From Bacteroidota bacterium (GTDB lineage: Bacteria > Bacteroidota > Bacteroidia > Flavobacteriales > Weeksellaceae), in the NCBI GenBank assembly GCA_023458415.1, contig JAEWZO010000028.1, positions 34,811 through 98,810 of the forward strand: DNA of 64,000 nucleotides, read 5' to 3'. The translations under genes and the position numbers were made by a program. Position 1 is the first letter of the stretch. The number at the start of each line of letters is the position of its first letter. This document shows positions 9,443 through 18,197 of this stretch, piece by piece. The notes below the pieces were generated by a model. It worked only from the letters and a program-made list of their open reading frames with translations, had not been told where the DNA came from and ran no database searches.

Positions 9443-9466
9443 GCGAAGATTATTCTTCGCTTTTCT
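9441..9466. terminator. Bidirectional terminator overlapping both stop codons
   Basis: Stem AAGCGAAG / CTTCGCTT, loop ATTATT, A-run on the left and T-rich on the right. Its left edge touches the stop codon of the PorW-like gene and its right arm encodes the last residues of TsaB. Confidence 0.75.
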
Positions 9467-10130
9467 TTTTCTTTACTCCGTGGAAATCTTTCAGATAATT
9501 GGGCTCAAAATAAGCAGTGTCTTCAAAATCTTTACGGTTGAATTTCTGCAATGATTTTTTAATCATATGTTCCGCCGATGGATAAACGTTGATTTTGTAT
9601 TCTGCATCGCTTAATCTCAGTATTTCTGAAGCTTTCTGCGCGCCGTCGCCAACGAAAAGAATCTTTTTTCCACTGTATTCTGCAAAGGAGTTTTCGTCCA
9701 GAATTTTAGCTTCAGTTGCAGCTACTGTTTCACCAGTTTTTCCATCATAAACTGCACAATACACTTCCATCCTTCGTGCATCAATTAATGGAATAATTAG
9801 ATCAAATCCTTTATCAAGAAAAGGTTCAGCCATAATTTCAATGGAACTTACAGCGATTAAAGGAATTTTCAGTCCATAACAAAAACCTTTTGCTGAAGAA
9901 GCGCCAATTCGCAGTCCCGTGTACGAACCAGGACCTTTTCCTACGGAAACTGCATCAAGATAATTCAAAGAAATCTCTGCGCCTTCTAAAGCCCACTGGA
10001 CAAAGGTGTGCAAACTTTCCGACTGTTTATAGTTTTTTGAAACTTCTTCACAAAGACAGAGCAGTTTTTCACCATCGGAAATAGCAACTGAACAGTTCTT
10101 GGAAGAGGTTTCGAGATGTAGAATTTTCAT
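9450..10130 (-). CDS. tsaB: tRNA threonylcarbamoyladenosine biosynthesis protein TsaB
   Basis: 226 residues from the ATG at 10130 (M-K-I-L-H-L-E-T-S); an ATG five codons upstream falls in the gap and is unlikely. ASKHA-fold motifs are seen: L-E-T-S-S-x-N-C-S-V-A-I near the start and G-K-G-P-G-S-Y-T-G-L-R-I-G around residue 70. TsaB works with TsaD and TsaE to make t6A37 on ANN-decoding tRNAs. It is the last gene of the leftward rnr operon, 15 bp after the SDR gene. The lysine-rich C-terminus is encoded by the terminator hairpin. Confidence 0.93.
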   Translation of the reverse strand: MKILHLETSSKNCSVAISDGEKLLCLCEEVSKNYKQSESLHTFVQWALEGAEISLNYLDAVSVGKGPGSYTGLRIGASSAKGFCYGLKIPLIAVSSIEIMAEPFLDKGFDLIIPLIDARRMEVYCAVYDGKTGETVAATEAKILDENSFAEYSGKKILFVGDGAQKASEILRLSDAEYKINVYPSAEHMIKKSLQKFNRKDFEDTAYFEPNYLKDFHGVKKKKSEE

Positions 10131-10145
10131 TCGGCAAAAATACAA

Positions 10146-10895
10146 CTATCTTCTGTAAATGGTTCGTGGCTCGCTTTGGGCGCTTGGATAAATCGTAAGG
10201 TCGGAAATCGTAACATGTTCCGGCACGTTGATACAGTAAAAAATTGCATCGGCAATATCTTCGGCTTTCAGCGCGTGGTAACCTTCATAAACAGATTTTG
10301 CTTTATCCGCATCGCCTTTAAACCGCACCATGGAAAAATCTGTTTCCACTGCTCCGGGCTGAATGTTGGTCACACGAATTCCAAACTCGGTTAATTCCAG
10401 TCGCATTCCTTCAGAAATAACATCAACTGCCCTTTTGGAAGCACAATAAACGACACCATTTGTATAAGTTTGTCTTGCCGCAACAGAAGAAATATTGACT
10501 ATGTGACCGCTGTTTCTGAGTTTCATTTGAGGAATAACAGCTTTGGAAACGTAAAGCAATCCTTTTACATTTCCGTCCATCATTGCATCCCAATCTTCGA
10601 TGCTTCCGTCGGAAATATGGCATAAACCATGCGCGTTACCTGCATTATTAATCAGCACATCAATATCTCTGAAATTTTCAGGAAGTGATTGAAAAGCTTC
10701 TTCCACTTCCTTGCTATATCTCTGATCAAACTTAAGCGATAATACTTCAGTTTTTGCTGAAAGTTCCTCTTTAAGTTCCTCAAGAATATTTTCGCGTCTT
10801 CCGCAAATGATAAGTCTGTAACCGTTTTCCGCGAGTTTCTGAGCGGTAGCTTTTCCGATACCGGAAGTTGCGCCGGTAATAAGTGCTGTTTTCAT
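10146..10895 (-). CDS. Short-chain dehydrogenase/reductase (YdfG-like)
   Basis: 249 residues, classical SDR: cofactor motif T-G-A-T-S-G-I-G near residue 7, N-N-A-G near 87, catalytic Ser in N-I-S-S-V and Y-x-x-x-K (Y-C-A-S-K). The sequence resembles the NADP-dependent 3-hydroxy acid/serine dehydrogenase group (YdfG). The physiological substrate is not known. It lies inside the rnr-to-tsaB operon, 11 bp after yraN. Confidence 0.88.
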   Translation of the reverse strand: MKTALITGATSGIGKATAQKLAENGYRLIICGRRENILEELKEELSAKTEVLSLKFDQRYSKEVEEAFQSLPENFRDIDVLINNAGNAHGLCHISDGSIEDWDAMMDGNVKGLLYVSKAVIPQMKLRNSGHIVNISSVAARQTYTNGVVYCASKRAVDVISEGMRLELTEFGIRVTNIQPGAVETDFSMVRFKGDADKAKSVYEGYHALKAEDIADAIFYCINVPEHVTISDLTIYPSAQSEPRTIYRR

Positions 10896-10906
10896 TTTAA
10901 TAAAAA

Positions 10907-11278
10907 TTAATTGGCATCGAAAGCTTCAAAAGCATCGGGTAAATGTGTGATCTGTAAAGAGCCGTCTGGATTTTTCAACACAGAAACAATATCAAATCGA
11001 ACTTCTTTTTGAAGATTTTTTGCGCTCATGAAATAATCTGCAGCTTTTACAATACTTCTAATTTTTCCCGGTTTTACAGCTTCCTGTGGTTCCATAAAAT
11101 GGTCGTTGGCACGCGCTTTAACCTCTATAATGATAATCTGATTTTCAAATTCTGCAATTATGTCGATTTCTGCTTTCTGCCATCTAAAATTTCTTTCGAG
11201 AATTGTGTAGCCGTTCTTTTGAAGGTATTCTACAGAAAGATCTTCTGCGAGCTTGCCAAAGTCGTTATGATCTGCCAT
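10907..11278 (-). CDS. YraN family (UPF0102) endonuclease-like protein
   Basis: 123 residues with the whole UPF0102 signature: G-x-x-A-E-x-L-x-x-x-Y-L, G-Y-x-I-L-E-R-N-F-R, A-E-I-D-I-I and I-I-E-V-K-A-R. The E, D and E-x-K residues form a restriction-endonuclease-like active site. The biological role is not settled. It is co-transcribed with the ldcA-type gene, 3 bp apart. Confidence 0.9.
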   Translation of the reverse strand: MADHNDFGKLAEDLSVEYLQKNGYTILERNFRWQKAEIDIIAEFENQIIIIEVKARANDHFMEPQEAVKPGKIRSIVKAADYFMSAKNLQKEVRFDIVSVLKNPDGSLQITHLPDAFEAFDAN

Positions 11279-11281
11279 TCT

Positions 11282-12214
11282 TTAAAATATGACCTCCGAT
11301 TTTTTTTCTGAACATTTCATTTTCACATTTGCACCAATAATCAGCGGTCGGTTATCAAAAATGTGTCCGTTCGGGAAACCATAGATTACCGGAAAATCAT
11401 ATTTGGCTGTCCGTTCTGAAATGATTTGATAAGCAAAATCATCAAAACTTTCTTCGTACGATTTATTGTCTTCTTCTTTTCCCATATTCGTCATTCCGCC
11501 AACTAATAAGCCTTTGATTTTTCTAAAAACTCCCGCTAAATGTAAACTCATAAGCATACGGTCCAAAGCGTAGAAATTCTCACCAATTTCTTCAATAAAC
11601 AGAATTTTATCTTTGAAATTAAAAGAATATGAAGTGCCCAAAAGTGCATAAATCAGCGCCAAATTACCTCCAACCAAAACACCTTCAGCATTTCCGAAAC
11701 GGTTGTATTGATTTGGATTAACTGAATACTTTGGGAGTTTACCTACCATGATATCGAAAGTTCCTTCGTATCCTTCATCAATTACTCCAAAACTTGAAGT
11801 TTTGATGGTTTGACCGTGAATGGATGCAAATCCGTTTTTAAGTAAATAACTCTGAATCACGGTGTTATCAGAATAGCCGATATACCATTTCGGGTTTTTA
11901 CGAAATTTCGAAAGTTTAAGATGACGCAAAAGATGCTGACAACCATATCCGCCACGCGAAGCCCAAATCGCTGAAATTTCTTCATCATTTAAAGCCCAGT
12001 TTAAATCGGAAATGCGTTCCTTTTCAGTTCCGGCGTAATTGTAGCCATTGGAGAATTTTGTGTAAAGGTGTTTTCCTAAAACAGGTTCATAACCTTTTGA
12101 TTTTATGATTTCTAACCCTTTTTCCAGCTGATCTTCAGTTACGGATCCTGCTGGAGAAATAATTGCTATTTTGGCTCCTTTCTTTAATTTCTCCGGCAAT
12201 ATTATTTCTTTCAT
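11282..12214 (-). CDS. ldcA: LD-carboxypeptidase (peptidase family S66)
   Basis: 310 residues. The N-terminal domain has A-I-I-S-P-A-G and A-S-R-G-G-Y-G, and the nucleophile is the Ser of G-Y-S-D-N-T. The C-terminal Glu and His of the S66 triad lie in L-F-I-E-E-I-G and in F-P-N-G-H. The enzyme removes the terminal D-Ala from tetrapeptides during cytoplasmic murein recycling. The start overlaps the lysE stop by 4 bp. Confidence 0.93.
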   Translation of the reverse strand: MKEIILPEKLKKGAKIAIISPAGSVTEDQLEKGLEIIKSKGYEPVLGKHLYTKFSNGYNYAGTEKERISDLNWALNDEEISAIWASRGGYGCQHLLRHLKLSKFRKNPKWYIGYSDNTVIQSYLLKNGFASIHGQTIKTSSFGVIDEGYEGTFDIMVGKLPKYSVNPNQYNRFGNAEGVLVGGNLALIYALLGTSYSFNFKDKILFIEEIGENFYALDRMLMSLHLAGVFRKIKGLLVGGMTNMGKEEDNKSYEESFDDFAYQIISERTAKYDFPVIYGFPNGHIFDNRPLIIGANVKMKCSEKKSEVIF

Positions 12215-12891
12215 TGCAAATGTTTTTGTTCTGTTTTTTCTGCTTCCTCCAGCTTCTTTTCAAACTGGTTGAAATTTTTGAAACTCTGCAGAAAAATAAA
12301 AATACTGAATCCTACGAGAATTGCTCCTACTCCTTTCCTGATACGGTTTGCAAGTTTTTCAGTCAATTTGTCGTGAAACTGTTTCGCCAGATAAATCTTG
12401 GCTAAATCAATTAATAGATAAGTGCCGATTACCAAGCCCATGTAAAGGAAAAACTCATCGTGTTCGGGATAGGCGTTGCGTACGGAGATCACCGTAACCA
12501 ACCAGAAAAGAACAACGCCAATATTCAGAATATTGAAAAAAAAGCCGTTAAGGAAAGTTTTGATATAGTTCTGGTTGATGAATTTGTTTTCTCCCGGTAA
12601 GTGCATCCGCGTACGGGAAACAATCATGTAAATGGCGTAAATAAGGACAATAAAAGCCGTAATCCTGTAAAAACCAGGATGTTTGTCAATAATTTCCACC
12701 AAATCTCCACTGGCAAAATAGGCCGCAGCGATGCAGACAATATCGGCTACAATTACCCCAAAATCCAATGCAAGAGCATGTCTTGGACCACGAGAAAAAC
12801 TAGTCTCAATCAGCAGGAAAAAAATAGGACCGATGAAGACAAGACTCAACATGATTCCTAATCCTACTGCAGAAAAAATGAGTTCGAGCAT
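12211..12891 (-). CDS. LysE family amino-acid exporter-like membrane protein
   Basis: 226 residues with about six hydrophobic helices (for example L-G-I-M-L-S-L-V-F-I-G-P-I-F-F-L-L at the N-terminus). It keeps the LysE-type G-P-x-F-x-L motif and a charged, Lys/Glu-rich tail. LysE proteins export basic or other amino acids; the substrate is unknown. It lies 1 bp downstream of rnr in the same operon. Confidence 0.8.
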   Translation of the reverse strand: MLELIFSAVGLGIMLSLVFIGPIFFLLIETSFSRGPRHALALDFGVIVADIVCIAAAYFASGDLVEIIDKHPGFYRITAFIVLIYAIYMIVSRTRMHLPGENKFINQNYIKTFLNGFFFNILNIGVVLFWLVTVISVRNAYPEHDEFFLYMGLVIGTYLLIDLAKIYLAKQFHDKLTEKLANRIRKGVGAILVGFSIFIFLQSFKNFNQFEKKLEEAEKTEQKHLQ

Positions 12892-12892
12892 G

Positions 12893-15046
12893 TTAATTCA
12901 TTATCTTGAAATCCAGTTGTTTCTGGATAAGATTGGCTTTCATAACTTTTATTTCAACTTCATCACCAAGCTGATATTTTTTGCCGGTTCTGGTGCCGTA
13001 AACCGCATGACTTTTCGCATCGTACATATAAGAATCGTCCATTAAATCTCGAAGTTTAATAAGACCTTCTGCTCCATTTTCAGGAATCTGTACCCAGAAA
13101 CCAAAGTCTGCAACTCCTGAAATTACGCCTTTGAAAACTTCACCCAAGTGTTTTTCCATAAATTTCACCTGCATGAATTTAATTGAATCTCTTTCAGCAT
13201 CGGCTGCGAGCCGTTCCATATTACTGCAGTGTTTCGATTTTTCTTCGTATTCCTGCTTGTTTGGAGATTTTCCCCCGTCCAAATAATGCTGCAACAATCT
13301 GTGAGCAATTAAATCGGGATAACGGCGAATTGGTGATGTAAAATGCGTATAAAACTCGAATCCAAGTCCGTAATGACCAATGGGTTCGGTAGAATAAACT
13401 GCCTTACTCATTGATCTCATCGCTAAAGTTTCAATCATATTCTCCTCGCCTTTTCCTTTCACAACTTTAAGAAGGCGGTTCATGGATTCTGCAACTTTTT
13501 GAGTGTTCGCAAGATTCATTTTATACCCGAAAGTTGCTACAAAATCTTTCAGTGCTTCCAGTTTTGCAGGATCCGGATCGTCGTGAATACGGTAAATAAA
13601 AGTAAGGTTGGTTCGTTCACCTTTTCTGTTGAGCGATACAAACTCTGAAACTTTTCTATTAGCCAAAAGCATAAATTCTTCAATTAAATGATTGGAATCT
13701 TTGCTTATTTTGAAGTAAACGCCAATCGGCTCATTGTTTTCGTCGAGGTTGAACCGAACTTCACTTCTGTCGAAAGTAATCGCTCCTTTGCGGATTCTTT
13801 CTTTTCTGAGGTTTTTTGCAAGTCTGTCCAATGTGAGTATTTCCTCTGCCAAATCTCCCTGTCCGGTTTCAATGCGTTCCTGCGCTTCTTCGTAAGAAAA
13901 TCTTCTGTCGGAATGAATTACTGTGCGCCCAAACCACTGGTTAAGAACATCGGAATTTTCATTTAGTTCAAAAACTGCAGAGAATGTGTATTTGTCTTCA
14001 TTTGGTCGCAAAGAGCAAACATCGTTACTTAAAACTTCCGGAAGCATCGGTACCACCCTATCCACAAGATAAACCGAAGTTGCACGTTCGTAAGCTTCAT
14101 CATCCAGCAAAGTACCCGGAACCACATAATGCGAAACATCGGCGATATGCACGCCAATTTCCCAGTTTCCGTTATCCATTTTTCTTATTGAAAGAGCATC
14201 ATCGAAATCTTTTGCATCTTTCGGATCGATGGTAAACGTAGTAATATTCCGCATATCGCGGCGTTTTTCCACTTCTGAATCATGAATCCTTCTGTCGATT
14301 TCGTCGGCTTCTTTCTCTACTTCTTCCGGGAAATGATAAGGAAGACCGTATTCTGCTAAAATTGAATGGATTTCAGTTTCATGTTCTCCCGGAGCGCCCA
14401 AAACTTTAATGATTTCTCCTTCCGGATTTTTATCGCCCGGATTCCAGTGCGTCATTTTCACCAAAACTTTATCTCCGTCTTTGGCGCCGGCAATTTTTCC
14501 TTTCGGAACAAAAATATCGGTATTGATCTGCTTTCTATCGGAAACTACGAAGCCAAAATCTTTATGCTTGATGAACTGAAAAGTACCCACAAACTCCTCA
14601 CGGTTTCTTTCAATAACTTCCAGAACGGAGCCTTCCAGTTTTTTTCCTTTGAAGTGATACGTTACAATAAGCACTTTATCGCCCTGCAGCGCATCTTTCA
14701 CATTTTTGGAATGGATGAAGATATCATCTTCCATTCCGTCCACATTTACATAAGCATTTCCCGACTGGTTGAAATCAATAATTCCGGTTAAAGTACCTTC
14801 AATCTTGAGATTGATGATGTATTTTCCTTTTTCAACCTCTTTAATTCGGTCGGCTGCGATTAGTTTATGAAGCGCCTGAATAACCTGTTCTCTTTGTCTG
14901 GGATTTCGGTATTCTATTCCGTCGGCAATTTGCTTGTAATTATAAATCTTGGTGGCTTTCTCATTCATAAAACGTAAAATCAAACGACCAATTTCCTGAA
15001 GTTTGTGATTGTTTTTATGAGAAATAAATTTGCTTTTCTTAGCCAT
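12893..15046 (-). CDS. rnr: Ribonuclease R
   Basis: 717 residues. Cold-shock OB domains come first, then the RNB catalytic core with F-T-I-D-P-K-D-A-K-D-F-D-D-A near residue 270 (the metal-binding aspartates), and a C-terminal S1 domain (G-V-I-S-G-V-A-D-F-G-F-W-V). RNase R degrades structured RNA 3' to 5' and helps rRNA and tmRNA quality control. It is the first gene of a six-gene leftward unit (rnr, lysE, ldcA, yraN, SDR, tsaB). Confidence 0.96.
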   Translation of the reverse strand: MAKKSKFISHKNNHKLQEIGRLILRFMNEKATKIYNYKQIADGIEYRNPRQREQVIQALHKLIAADRIKEVEKGKYIINLKIEGTLTGIIDFNQSGNAYVNVDGMEDDIFIHSKNVKDALQGDKVLIVTYHFKGKKLEGSVLEVIERNREEFVGTFQFIKHKDFGFVVSDRKQINTDIFVPKGKIAGAKDGDKVLVKMTHWNPGDKNPEGEIIKVLGAPGEHETEIHSILAEYGLPYHFPEEVEKEADEIDRRIHDSEVEKRRDMRNITTFTIDPKDAKDFDDALSIRKMDNGNWEIGVHIADVSHYVVPGTLLDDEAYERATSVYLVDRVVPMLPEVLSNDVCSLRPNEDKYTFSAVFELNENSDVLNQWFGRTVIHSDRRFSYEEAQERIETGQGDLAEEILTLDRLAKNLRKERIRKGAITFDRSEVRFNLDENNEPIGVYFKISKDSNHLIEEFMLLANRKVSEFVSLNRKGERTNLTFIYRIHDDPDPAKLEALKDFVATFGYKMNLANTQKVAESMNRLLKVVKGKGEENMIETLAMRSMSKAVYSTEPIGHYGLGFEFYTHFTSPIRRYPDLIAHRLLQHYLDGGKSPNKQEYEEKSKHCSNMERLAADAERDSIKFMQVKFMEKHLGEVFKGVISGVADFGFWVQIPENGAEGLIKLRDLMDDSYMYDAKSHAVYGTRTGKKYQLGDEVEIKVMKANLIQKQLDFKIMN

Positions 15047-15072
15047 TAGTATTGTATTTAAATATTATCAGA

Positions 15073-15504
15073 TCAGCAGCGGGCAATTTTATCCACTCTG
15101 TTCTGGTGTCTGCCGCCTTCAAAATCGGTAGTCAGAAATTTTTCAACAATTTCCAGCGCTAGTTCTTTGGCGATAAATCTTGCAGGCAAGGCAATCATAT
15201 TGCAATTATTATGCTGTCTTGAAAGTGCGGCCAAATCGGGCATCCAACATAAAGCGCATCTGATTTTCGTATGCTTATTCGCTGATAACTGTACGCCCTG
15301 TCCGCTTCCGCAGATGAGAATTCCCATTTCATTCTCGCCGTTTTCAACCGAAGCTGCTGCAGGATGCACAAAATCAGGATAATCTACACTGTCTGAAGAA
15401 TAAGTTCCGTAATCTGTAATTTCATACTGATTTTCAAGCTGTTTTTTAATGTATTCCTTATATTCAAAACCTGCATGATCTGCTGCGATGGCTAATTTCT
15501 TCAT
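15073..15504 (-). CDS. rpiB: Ribose-5-phosphate isomerase B
   Basis: 143 residues of the RpiB/LacAB family: A-A-D-H-A-G-F at the N-terminus, catalytic Cys65 in I-L-I-C-G-S-G-Q-G, and an R-F-I-A-K-E-L segment. It interconverts ribose-5-phosphate and ribulose-5-phosphate in the pentose phosphate pathway. It lies 26 bp upstream of rnr and borders the candidate replication origin. Confidence 0.95.
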   Translation of the reverse strand: MKKLAIAADHAGFEYKEYIKKQLENQYEITDYGTYSSDSVDYPDFVHPAAASVENGENEMGILICGSGQGVQLSANKHTKIRCALCWMPDLAALSRQHNNCNMIALPARFIAKELALEIVEKFLTTDFEGGRHQNRVDKIARC

Positions 15505-15535
15505 TTCTTTTTGTATTGGATTATTTCATTTCATA

Positions 15536-15543
15536 CAAATTTA
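15536..15543 (-). promoter_or_regulatory. Bacteroidota -7 box of rpiB (TAAATTTG)
   Basis: The reverse complement is TAAATTTG, 31 bp upstream of the rpiB ATG. It probably drives rpiB and perhaps the rnr operon. Confidence 0.5.
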
Positions 15544-15549
15544 ACATTA

Positions 15550-16000
15550 TTAACAGAAAGATGATTTGCTTTGAAAGTTAATTGTTGAAAAATACGAGAA
15601 ACGGTGTGGATAAGATTAAAATAATTGTTCTTGCAGATATTAAATCTTATTCTTAATGGAAAATAAAATCTACACGTGCAAGAAAAATCTAAAAATTATT
15701 ACGGACGGAAAAACCCAATCTTATCCATACTACCCTTTTCCATACAACCCTTTCTAGAAAGTTATTGACAAGTGTTGATAACTCTGCGGGAAATCTGAAA
15801 ATCAACTCTTTGTAATGTGAATTAAATATGAACTGAACTGCAACTAAATGTTATGAAAAAGCAAGTTTTTTTTATCCGCAAAACCTCACACTACAACAAC
15901 ATTACTCATCTTTCTTATTTATTTAATTTAAAAAATTGTAGATAAGTGAATGAGTTTAGGATTGTGGATTTTTAGGTGAGCAAAATTTTCGGAAGGCGCG
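15550..16000. other. oriC: Candidate chromosomal replication origin (oriC)
   Basis: This gene-free stretch carries DnaA boxes on both strands. Relative to TTATCCACA there is one perfect box at 15605-15613 (minus strand) and one-mismatch boxes at 15721-15729 (+), 15773-15781 (-), 15872-15880 (+) and 15937-15945 (-). Two-mismatch sites lie at 15762-15770 and 15963-15971. An AT-only-like tract at about 15909-15937 could be the unwinding element. Two perfect parS sites follow within 4.5 kb, and mnmG, an origin neighbour in many bacteria, lies between them. dnaA is not nearby. Confidence 0.7.
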
Positions 16001-16009
16001 AATAAATCG

Positions 16010-16017
16010 TAAATTTG
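16010..16017 (+). promoter_or_regulatory. Bacteroidota -7 box of pgk (TAAATTTG)
   Basis: Exact TAnnTTTG match ending 19 bp before the pgk ATG. Confidence 0.55.
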
Positions 16018-16036
16018 TAAGACCAAAAATGAAAAT

Positions 16037-17227
16037 ATGAAAACAATAAAAGATTTCGATTTTAAAGACAAAAAGGCACTGGTTCGTGTTGACTTTAATG
16101 TTCCGCAGGATTCTGAGCTGAATGTTACGGATAATACGCGTATTCAGGCTGTAAAACCTACGGTTGATAAAATTTTAGGTGATGGAGGATCGGTAATTCT
16201 GATGACACACCTTGGAAGACCAAAAGGTAAAGTAAGCGATGAGTTTTCTTTGAAGAATATTGTTGCAGAAGTTGAAAAAGTTTTAGGTGCAAAAGTAAAA
16301 TTTGCGACTGATACTTTAGGTGACGATGCTTCTTCGATGGCCGCTGATTTGAAACCGGGTGAAATTCTTTTATTGGAGAATCTAAGATTTTATGCTGAAG
16401 AAGAAAAAGGTGATAAAGATTTTGCAGAAAAGCTTTCTAAACTTGGAGATGTATACGTGAACGATGCATTTGGTACTGCTCATAGAGAACACGCTTCAAC
16501 AGCTGTTATTGCACAGTTTTTCCCTTCAACTAAATTTTTCGGTTTACTGATGGCAAATGAATTGGATGCCATTGATAAAGTTCTTGGAAGCGGTGAAAAG
16601 CCTGTAGCTGCAGTTCTTGGTGGATCAAAAGTTTCTACTAAAATAACTATTATTGAAAATATTCTTCCTGCTGTAGATCATCTGATTATTGGAGGTGGAA
16701 TGGCGTTTACTTTTATTAAAGCTTTAGGAGGAAACATTGGAAACTCTTTGGTAGAAGAAGATAAGATGAATCTTGCTCTTGAAATTCTGGAGAAAGCCAA
16801 AGCGCAGAATGTAAAAGTTTGTCTTCCTGTAGATACTATTGCTGCAAAAGAGTTTAATAACGATGCAGAGATTCAGGAGGTGGATATTTATGAAATTCCG
16901 GAAGGATGGATGGGACTTGATGTAGGTCCTAGAACTAGAGATTTAATTAACGACGTTATTATGAATTCCAGAACGATTCTTTGGAACGGTCCGGTTGGTG
17001 TTTTTGAAATGTCGAATTTTGCAGAAGGAACCGTTGCTTTAGGAAACAGTATTGCTGAAGCTACAGAATTCGGTGCTTTTTCACTTGTTGGTGGAGGAGA
17101 CTCGGTTGCATTTGTAAAGCAGTTCGGTTATGCTGATAAAGTGAGTTATGTTTCAACTGGGGGAGGAGCGATGCTTGAAAGTTTAGAAGGTTTGGAATTA
17201 CCTGGAGTTGCCGCCGTCAATAAATAA
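16037..17227 (+). CDS. pgk: Phosphoglycerate kinase
   Basis: 396 residues with R-V-D-F-N-V-P, H-L-G-R-P-K-G, the hinge and nucleotide-binding motifs, and the C-terminal G-G-G-D-S and S-T-G-G-G-A-M-L-E segments. It makes ATP and 3-phosphoglycerate from 1,3-bisphosphoglycerate in glycolysis. It is monocistronic, with a clear -7 box and a strong terminator. Its coding strand looks unusually poor in C relative to G in the lines I sampled, which fits a highly expressed, leading-strand gene next to the origin. Confidence 0.97.
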   Translation: MKTIKDFDFKDKKALVRVDFNVPQDSELNVTDNTRIQAVKPTVDKILGDGGSVILMTHLGRPKGKVSDEFSLKNIVAEVEKVLGAKVKFATDTLGDDASSMAADLKPGEILLLENLRFYAEEEKGDKDFAEKLSKLGDVYVNDAFGTAHREHASTAVIAQFFPSTKFFGLLMANELDAIDKVLGSGEKPVAAVLGGSKVSTKITIIENILPAVDHLIIGGGMAFTFIKALGGNIGNSLVEEDKMNLALEILEKAKAQNVKVCLPVDTIAAKEFNNDAEIQEVDIYEIPEGWMGLDVGPRTRDLINDVIMNSRTILWNGPVGVFEMSNFAEGTVALGNSIAEATEFGAFSLVGGGDSVAFVKQFGYADKVSYVSTGGGAMLESLEGLELPGVAAVNK

Positions 17228-17255
17228 ACTAAATTTTTAGTTTTAATATAAAAGA

Positions 17256-17294
17256 AAAGCAGAAGAGTTTACACTTCTGCTTTTTTTTTTTTTT
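17256..17294 (+). terminator. Rho-independent terminator of pgk
   Basis: Ten-base-pair stem AAAGCAGAAG / CTTCTGCTTT, loop AGTTTACA, running into a 14-T homopolymer (17281-17294). Confidence 0.9.
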
Positions 17295-17345
17295 ATTGAA
17301 ATCTTGCAAAAAATGACCTTCATAAATAGGTCAAATTTTAAATAA

Positions 17346-18164
17346 CTATTTTTTTTCGATAATATATATCAAGCTCGAAAATTCGCCCGATTTTGATGCC
17401 TTTAAATTAGAAATCGCCCCGTAAAACATGCCTTTAAGCCAAAAAAGTGCACTTTTCTTATATTTTTCGCTGAGCATAGAGATATAGTAGGAGTCGAGTA
17501 GGAGAGGTTTTACTTTTTTGATTTTCCAGTTTTGATTTTCCAAAAGATTATACATTCCGGGTTTTGTGAAATGATATACATGTCTTGGTACATCATAAGC
17601 TGCCCAGTACTCTTTATATTTTTTAGCATCGTAAGATCTTGGATTAGGTACAGCAATAATCAATAAACCATTGGTTTTCAATTTGTTATTGAATAAATGT
17701 AATGTATCTTGTTGATTTTCAATATGTTCAAAAACATGCCATAATGTGATACAATCTACCGAATGATTCTGTAAGGTGTTTAGATCATCAAGAATTCTAC
17801 CTTTCTGAATTTTGTTTTCAGCTGCTTTTCTTGCAGAAGAATTTGGTTCAAAGCCATAGATATTAAAATCTTCATCGATAAATTTCAGAAATTCTCCAGC
17901 GCCGCAGCCGTAATCAACTACAGTTGCATTTCTATGCAATTCTGCAGAAAGAATATTTCGTTTATAATTAAGATTGAACCTCTGCAAAAACTTATATAAT
18001 TTTTCTTTTAAAGAACCGGAATCCTGATGGTGCGAAATATAATCCTGACTTTCGTAGTACTTGTCAAGGTTCTGTGGTATTGGAGTAGTTTTATAAACTC
18101 CACGAGTTTCGGTTTCTTTTATTTCGAAGGTTTCTCCTGAAAGAAAGTGATCCTTTATTTTCAT
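17346..18164 (-). CDS. Class I SAM-dependent methyltransferase
   Basis: 272 residues. The SAM-binding motif I is V-D-Y-G-C-G-A-G-E-F-L around residue 76, and H-V-F-E-H-I-E follows, as in UbiG/Coq-like and cell-surface methyltransferases (methyltransferase 11/23 type). The substrate is not evident. The C-terminal part has several aromatic and hydrophobic stretches. It is the next gene downstream of mnmG, and a parS site fills the 33-bp gap. Confidence 0.8.
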   Translation of the reverse strand: MKIKDHFLSGETFEIKETETRGVYKTTPIPQNLDKYYESQDYISHHQDSGSLKEKLYKFLQRFNLNYKRNILSAELHRNATVVDYGCGAGEFLKFIDEDFNIYGFEPNSSARKAAENKIQKGRILDDLNTLQNHSVDCITLWHVFEHIENQQDTLHLFNNKLKTNGLLIIAVPNPRSYDAKKYKEYWAAYDVPRHVYHFTKPGMYNLLENQNWKIKKVKPLLLDSYYISMLSEKYKKSALFWLKGMFYGAISNLKASKSGEFSSLIYIIEKK

Positions 18165-18174
18165 TTTTATTCAA

Positions 18175-18190
18175 TGTTTCACGTGAAACA
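18175..18190. other. parS: parS site 1 (ParB-binding palindrome)
   Basis: Perfect 16-bp palindrome TGTTTCACGTGAAACA, identical to the bacterial parS consensus bound by ParB/Spo0J. It lies between the methyltransferase start and the mnmG stop. Confidence 0.93.
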
Positions 18191-18197
18191 TTTGAGT

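Noticed and set aside
15660..15690. CACGTG in TACACGTGCA as a third parS
   Set aside because: Only the central six bases fit; the flanks do not match TGTTTCACGTGAAACA.
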